A stretch of DNA of 64,000 nt from Proteles cristata cristata. Its lineage: Eukaryota > Chordata > Mammalia > Carnivora > Hyaenidae. Each line of letters starts with the position of its first letter. Within the stretch, counting starts at the first letter, position 1. A program made the translations under genes and the position numbers. Shown here in pieces: positions 58,736 to 64,000 of the stretch. Location: positions 124,001 through 188,000 of the forward strand of contig JAESUZ010004921.1 in assembly GCA_017311185.1 (NCBI GenBank). Direction: 5' to 3'. The notes under the pieces were generated by a model that worked only from the letters and a program-made list of their open reading frames with translations, did no database searches and was not told the origin of the DNA.

Positions 58736-60799
58736 AATACACTGACATTAATAGAGATGTATAAAAACATTCCATAACTCAGAGCCTGTAGGCTAATTAT
58801 AAATTTTGTTTGACATACAACAGCATTAAGTTAGCAAGGAAAAAAAAGACTCTTAAGAAAGACAAAGACATATGGAGTGGATTTGCCACGTGGAACAGTT
58901 CCAAGTGGAGAGGTCTGAAGCCCAAGCATTCTAGAAGACTTCCCATCATGGCAGAAGTTCACAGCCTAAGAGGTGGAAGTAGCATGTTTTTACATGTAAA
59001 CTGACTATTACAACTGGGGATCAAGTGCACGAAACCAACCAGGGGAATCATAGGTCTCAGCTATCAGTTACTGGTCACATGGATAGTGCATAGAGAGTGA
59101 GTTCCCAGTTATCAAGTTGCAATTCAGGTGGAGATGTTCAATCCTTCAGATAAGAAAATGACAACCAAGGACAGCCTATCCATGACCAAAAGTTCCAAAT
59201 ATGTCTTAGTCTAATAGGCATCCTTGGCATCTGTATAGGTTTGTTCTCCAAAAGGAATCCTAGTATGAAGCAGAGATAACTCCCAACATCCACATTAAAT
59301 ACTACCCAGAAGACTCTGTTCTGTAACCTTTGTGCTTACTATAGACAGAAATTTCCCTGAGAACATGAGTTCTTACTCATTCACATAGTGAAGAAACTGT
59401 TCAAGGGCTACTCAAGTAATGGTGCTATACTATAAAACCAATGTTTATCTTCTATTTATTGTCCTAAGTGGAATTTTAATTTTTTCTTTTACTTACAGTT
59501 TTCTACTCCATCCCAATACTTTACTTTTACTTTTATATAGCTCTTATTTGAGAACCAATGGAAAAAAAATTATTACAGCTTCTATATTAGTGCTATATTT
59601 ATTCTTAAAACACATTTACAGATAGATCAAGACATCCTAACATTTATTCTAATTATTTCATCAAAGGCATTTCATATTTTAAGACAAGATCTAGATTGAG
59701 TTTTTGCAGTTCAAAATATGAATTCCTTAATGTCTATTTACTTGAGGATATTATTACATGTTATCATTGCCTGTGATCTAAACCTGAACACATTCTTAAT
59801 GATTTTATATTGTATGTTAAGACATATCAATCATTGTTGACTCAAATATGACAAAACTAATGACCTCTATTAATTCCTTTGCTATTACTTAAAGCAGTTC
59901 CCTTCAAATATATTTAAAGGTAGAGAGAATTTTCTCTTAATGAGCATTTTACATGAAATTATATACAATCCTATGTATGATTAGAAGCCCCAAAATAAAA
60001 TACCTAGTATTAAATGGAACTATTTGTTTGTTCATTTGTTTGTTTCCCTCTATTAAACCACTAATGTTTTAAAATTACAAAATAAAATAGTTCATACTGT
60101 TCTAGAAACAGTTGATTCTCTTTAAGTTAGACAACATAAATTTGTGATTGGAAAACTTTGGACTGGAAATTTCAATTTCCCTTAAGCAACTTTCAACAGC
60201 CTCCATAAGTACAATAAACTGATAGCTTGTAAACTCAATTTCTTAAAGCAATCCTGCTATTCATCCACTGCAGTGTTTTCAACGATTCAGTGTATTTCAC
60301 AAAGGAATGAAAACAAGTGGATTATTGAGAAGTTCAACATCTCTAGAAAGTACTAAAGTTTCTAAAATTTTTATCTGCTTAAATGACTTTCATTGTGAGA
60401 TGCTTGAGGAAATCTGAATAGAGATTGTATGACTATCAATCAAATCCTTCTAGATTAGGTTGTCCAGTTGGCAAAGGTAAAGAAAAGACTTTCCAATGGA
60501 TACAAATGGACTCAAATCATAATAAAAGTAGAAAACTTAAAGAGGTAAGAGCAGCTCAGTGCACATGGGGGAACTCACAAATTTGGGATTCTGAATTCAG
60601 ATGCATTCCTAGAAATGTTTCAAGGATATAAGGATTGATAATTACAATTTCTTGTGGTATAGTATGGTCAAATAGTTGGTCTTACGGAGAAGTACAGTGA
60701 CTACTTTAATTGGGCACTCAAAGGAACTAAGGGAACCCAAAAGTTTAAAATTCAGGGATTAAGATTTTACATTACAGACTGACAGCCTTGGTTTGGTTT
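58736..60799. other. Unique DNA, 2 kb
   Basis: AT-rich; no gene or interspersed repeat recognised. Short TTTGTTTGTTCATTTG run near 60022-60045. Confidence 0.4.
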
Positions 60800-60905
60800 G
60801 TGCTGTCATTAGCAAACATTTTCTTGTTCATCAACTTATTTAACCTCCCTGAGGCTCTGCATTCTGATTCATGAAATGAGGCTAGTACTGGGATGTAGGG
60901 AAGAG
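60800..60905 (-). mobile_element. MIR-like fragment, antisense
   Basis: TTCATCAACTTATTTAACCT, CCCTGAGGCTCTGCATTCTG and AATGAGGCTAGTACTGG fit the centre of a reverse MIR. Confidence 0.55.
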
Positions 60906-61090
60906 TAATATTTCATCAAAAAATATTTTAGAATCATTAGTTTTCTCTAATTTGCTTATCATGGGAGAGCCGACAGGAATTGGAGAGTAAGAAAAAGATA
61001 ATGGTGTGTCTCCCACCCGTTTAATCCCCTCTCCTCCTGGACTCATGTAGGTAAGTGTAAAGTTTCCTTTTTTCATCTGCTTTTCCTAAT

Positions 61091-61124
61091 CTTTTCTTTT
61101 CTTTTCCTTTTCTTTTTCTTTTTA
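61091..61124. repeat. (TTTTC)n pyrimidine tract
   Basis: Repeated TTTTC/TTTTTC units; all pyrimidine. Confidence 0.9.
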
Positions 61125-61304
61125 AATGTAATTCATGGTATTTATTACAAATGAAGAAGTAGAAAGAGCTAGTTTAAATATCAGTAAGGAGGTTGAATAT
61201 TTCAATTTCATAACCATTTTAGCTTTGGATATATAAGGAGTGTCTGAAGATGTCACGTATGAATTTTCTTCAGTTATTTTATATAGCAGGTATTTTATAT
61301 TTCT

Positions 61305-61527
61305 TTTTTTTTAATTTTTATTTATTTCTAGGTGAGAGAGAGAGAAAGAGAAACAGCGTGAGCAGGGGAGGGTCAGAGAGAGAGGGAGTCACAGACTCTG
61401 AAACAGGCTCCAGGCTCTGAGCTGGCAGTCAGCACAGAGCCCGATGCGGGGCTCGAACCCACAAACCGCGAGATCATGACCTAAGCGAAAGTCGGACGCT
61501 TAGCCGACTAAGCCACCCAGGCGCCCC
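61305..61527 (-). mobile_element. Young felid SINEC, antisense
   Basis: TTTTTTTTAATTTTTATTTA tail complement, GAGTCACAGACTCTGAAACA, CTGAGCTGGCAGTCAGCACA, GATGCGGGGCTCGAACCCAC, AGCGAAAGTCGGACGCTTAG, head ending CCACCCAGGCGCCCC. Perfect 17-bp TSD AGGTATTTTATATTTCT at 61288-61304 and 61528-61544. Same subfamily as 8237, 56734 and 63757. Confidence 0.96.
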
Positions 61528-61651
61528 AGGTATTTTATATTTCTAATACTATCTGAAAATAGCATTTTTTAAAGAAACAATATTGTTTTTCTATAGATGC
61601 TGAGTGAAGATATGTTTGACTACCTAACTTAAAAAACAAAGGTAACTTTAA

Positions 61652-61678
<27 letters not shown>
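61652..61678. repeat. (AC)n microsatellite
   Basis: About 13 AC units. Confidence 0.96.
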
Positions 61679-61682
<4 letters not shown>

Positions 61683-63115
61683 AGTGTTCTAAAACTAAAT
61701 GGTACAAAAGTATAATCAGAGATATACATGGAGAGTATAGAAAATAGCCATTTTAGTAAGACAGATGATATGTTATGATCCAGGGAAGTCAAAACCAAAA
61801 TGGTATAATAAGAGCAATGAGTGAAGCATGCTCACTTACATTATTTCCTCACAGTCTGTGTCCAAAATATTAGCCAACTATATAATAGATATTGTGGAGA
61901 GATAAAATACAATGTTTTAAAGTAGCAAAAGAGGTTTTACTTTGGGCCAACATAAAAAAGTGCAAGTTAAAAATTCAAGTCTAGTAAGATTTTCTTAGGT
62001 CTGGGAATAAGGGAAGAAAGATGTGTTCAAAGCAATATCAGCAGTGCATCTTACTACAGTGAGAGTACACTCCAGAGAAAACATGCTAGGTACAGCCAGC
62101 TCTTCCTTTTACTAACAGTTACTTTTTCATAAAATGACTTACTATGCCATCGCAGTTCTACTGCTGATTTAGCCTAATTTTTAAAAATAGGCAAATAAAC
62201 CTTTCTGTTTGTCTTTCATAACCCAAAGGAGACATTTTTGAATTGAAGACAGTTTCCTTCTACCTGAAATCAATACAGTTGATAAGGCTTTCATTTATTA
62301 CTTTGTATCCCCTTGCTCTTCAATATACAGCACCTGTCAGTAGTTGCCAAGCAACCATGACAATTGTGCAGTTCATATATGCTGGGCATGCATTCATTGC
62401 CATTATGTTGTATTGTTGTGTGTATGTGTGTGTGTTTAGAATACAACTATGGATCAGAATGAGACTCTTACAATAAACAAGGATAAGTGGAGACGTGAAA
62501 GCTTTATATTGGTCACTGACATTAGGTAGAGGCCATTTTATTCTGATTCTTTATGAATGAAGATTCCAAGAATATTAATCTTTTTATGAAATTTAGAAAA
62601 AAATTATATATCTATGTTCAACTTACTGGGTATGTGTATTCATATATTTTATGGCCTTAGAGGATGAAGGATTTTGAAGAATAGCAAACATGTAGGCATG
62701 TGTTGCAAGAGAAGGCTGTCAAGATTGTAGGTATAAAGAGAAGGGTCTGCAGATTCTCTCATCCTAGATACTCATCTTGTTTCTAGTTCATTCACTTGCT
62801 CTTCAGTTACCATCTATATTTATAGGCTTAGGAAGAAAAAGGTTATAATATGAATGTGCGGAAAATCTATCCATCTGGAATGAACAGAATGGGCTAGGAA
62901 TTGTTGCCCTATGTGCCATTTCTTAAAGAAAAAAGAAAGAGAGAGAGAGAGAGAGATTCTGAAATAGGGAGAAATAGGTGTCTGAGAAGTTCAGTTGCTT
63001 TTCTTATTTATGAGACTAATATTTGGAGTAGCATTCTGAAATTTTGAGTAGCATTCTTCATATTTTATATAACTAAGAGGCACATATACACACACACACA
63101 TACTCCTTCCAGGTA
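61679..63115. other. Unique DNA, 1.4 kb
   Basis: Contains a short TGTGTGTATGTGTGTGTG run at about 62413-62436 and a (GA)n at 62935-62956. No gene or interspersed repeat recognised. Confidence 0.4.
62935..62956. repeat. (GA)n microsatellite
   Basis: About 10 GA units following AAAGAAAGA. Confidence 0.93.
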
Positions 63116-63121
63116 GTAGCT

Positions 63122-63250
63122 TTATATATATATAATTTATTTATTTACATTTTATATATATTATATATATTTATATATCATTATATATTATTATATATTA
63201 TATATTTATTTATTATTTATTTATATATTATTATATATTATAATATGTAT
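63122..63250. repeat. TA-rich tract, left part
   Basis: TATATATATAATTTATTTAT followed by repeated TTATATATTA units; nearly pure A/T. Confidence 0.93.
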
Positions 63251-63481
63251 TGGGGCATCTAGGTGGCTCAGTCAGTTAAACGTCCAACTTTGGCTCAAGT
63301 CATATTTCACTACTCATGAGTCTCAGCCCTATATTGGCCTCTGTGCTGATAGCTCACAGCTCAGAGCCTGGAGCTGCTTTAGATTTTGTCTCTCTGCCCC
63401 TCCTGCACTCAAGCCCTGACTCTGTCTCTCTCTCAAATATAAATAAACATTAAAAAATTAAAAATTAAAATATAAAATATG
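63251..63481 (+). mobile_element. Felid SINEC inserted in a TA-rich tract
   Basis: TGGGGCATCTAGGTGGCTCA head, GTTAAACGTCCAACTTTGGC, TC-rich body, AAATATAAATAAACATTAAA tail. TSD TAATATGTAT at 63241-63250 and 63482-63491. CpGs mostly lost. Confidence 0.92.
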
Positions 63482-63595
63482 TAATATGTATACTATATGT
63501 CATATAGACTTATAATCACATATTATATAATAGATGATATACAATTATATGATATGATATATAATAGATGATATATAATTATATGTAAACATATA
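63482..63595. repeat. TA-rich tract, right part
   Basis: Continues the A/T tract after the SINE with imperfect GATGATATA(C/T)AATTATATG duplications (about 63531-63587). Confidence 0.85.
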
Positions 63596-63756
63596 AAGCT
63601 ATTACCCAGAAGAAATATTTAGCATCTTCTGTGTGAACTAAAAGGGTAAAACTATGTTCAATTAGCAAATACTATAGGAATTCAGGTGTTTGCTCATATT
63701 TGTTTTCAGAGGTGTCCTGTTTCTGAGGACAGTGAGGTAAATAAAATGAGTGGTTT

Positions 63757-64000
63757 GTTTTTTTTTTTTTTTTAAACTTTATTTTATTTATTTATTTTTT
63801 AAATGTTTTTTATTTATTTCTAGGAGATAGAGAGAGACAGCATGAGCAGGGGAGGGTCAGAGAGAGAGGGAGTCACAGACTGAAACAGGCTCCAGGCTCT
63901 GAGCTGGCAGTCAGCACAGAGCCCGACGCGGGGCTCGAACCCACGAACCGCGAGATCATGACCCAAGCGAAAGTCGGACGCTTAACCGACTAAGCCACCC
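63757..64000 (-). mobile_element. Young felid SINEC, antisense, cut by window end
   Basis: Long T run (63758-63773) and an extended A/T-rich tail complement, GA-rich body, GAGCTGGCAGTCAGCACAGA, GACGCGGGGCTCGAACCCAC, GAACCGCGAGATCATGACCC, GAAAGTCGGACGCTTAACCG. The window ends at GCCACCC, about 10 bases short of the head. The TSD cannot be checked. Confidence 0.95.

Overview
This 64-kb window is nuclear DNA of a carnivore, almost certainly a cat-family (felid) genome. The main evidence is about 20 copies of a tRNA-derived SINE whose head reads GGGGCGCCTGGGTGGCTTAG, followed by a B-box (GGTTCGAGCCC), a TC-rich body and an AAATAAATAAA tail. This is the felid SINEC (SINEC_Fc-type) family, and it differs from the dog SINEC_Cf head. 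Carnivore-type L1 elements and AT-rich, CpG-poor unique DNA agree with this. I found no intact protein-coding gene, no convincing exon chain, no functional tRNA or rRNA gene, no CpG-island promoter and no CRISPR or prokaryotic feature. The window looks like intergenic or deep intronic DNA, and its readable content is a layered record of retrotransposition.

Layout. 1-4.79 kb: a decayed L1 (plus strand, 5' end outside the window) split by a SINE with a 16-bp target-site duplication (TSD). 5.22-5.34 kb: a 3'-truncated 5S rRNA retropseudogene without a poly(A) tail, between perfect 16-bp direct repeats. 5.4-6.5 kb: a SINE, an antisense L1 3' end and another SINE. 7.2-16.3 kb: a nest in which an ancient L1 holds two SINEs inserted at one target site, plus a full-length 6.85-kb carnivore L1 (8935-15786, 16-bp TSD). 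That L1 has a GC-rich 5'UTR, a broken ORF1 and a broken ORF2 that still shows endonuclease and FADD reverse-transcriptase motifs.

16.4-64 kb is mostly unique AT-rich DNA. It carries many old MIR and L2 fragments, a Tigger/pogo-like DNA-transposon MITE (23.85-24.09 kb), LTR-like elements (25.4-26.0, 26.9-27.3 and 33.4-33.9 kb), an ancient L1 3' end (29.5-30.2 kb), a probable L3/CR1 relic (57.5-58.2 kb), felid SINEs of several ages, and microsatellites. There are three TA-rich tracts (28.3, 42.9 and 63.1-63.6 kb); the first contains perfect palindromes.

How the parts relate: the SINEs, the 5S pseudogene and the short L1 fragments all have TSDs typical of L1-driven target-primed insertion, so L1 machinery built most of the window. 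Four SINEs (8237, 56734, 61305 and 63757) share diagnostic bases and retained CpGs and form the youngest layer. Several repeat-free stretches, best at 32.3-32.9 kb, look like candidate conserved non-coding elements by base composition and motif content only; that is inference, and a cross-species alignment would settle it. Repeat family names are from recognition of consensus-like sequence, not from a database search, and boundaries without a TSD are approximate.
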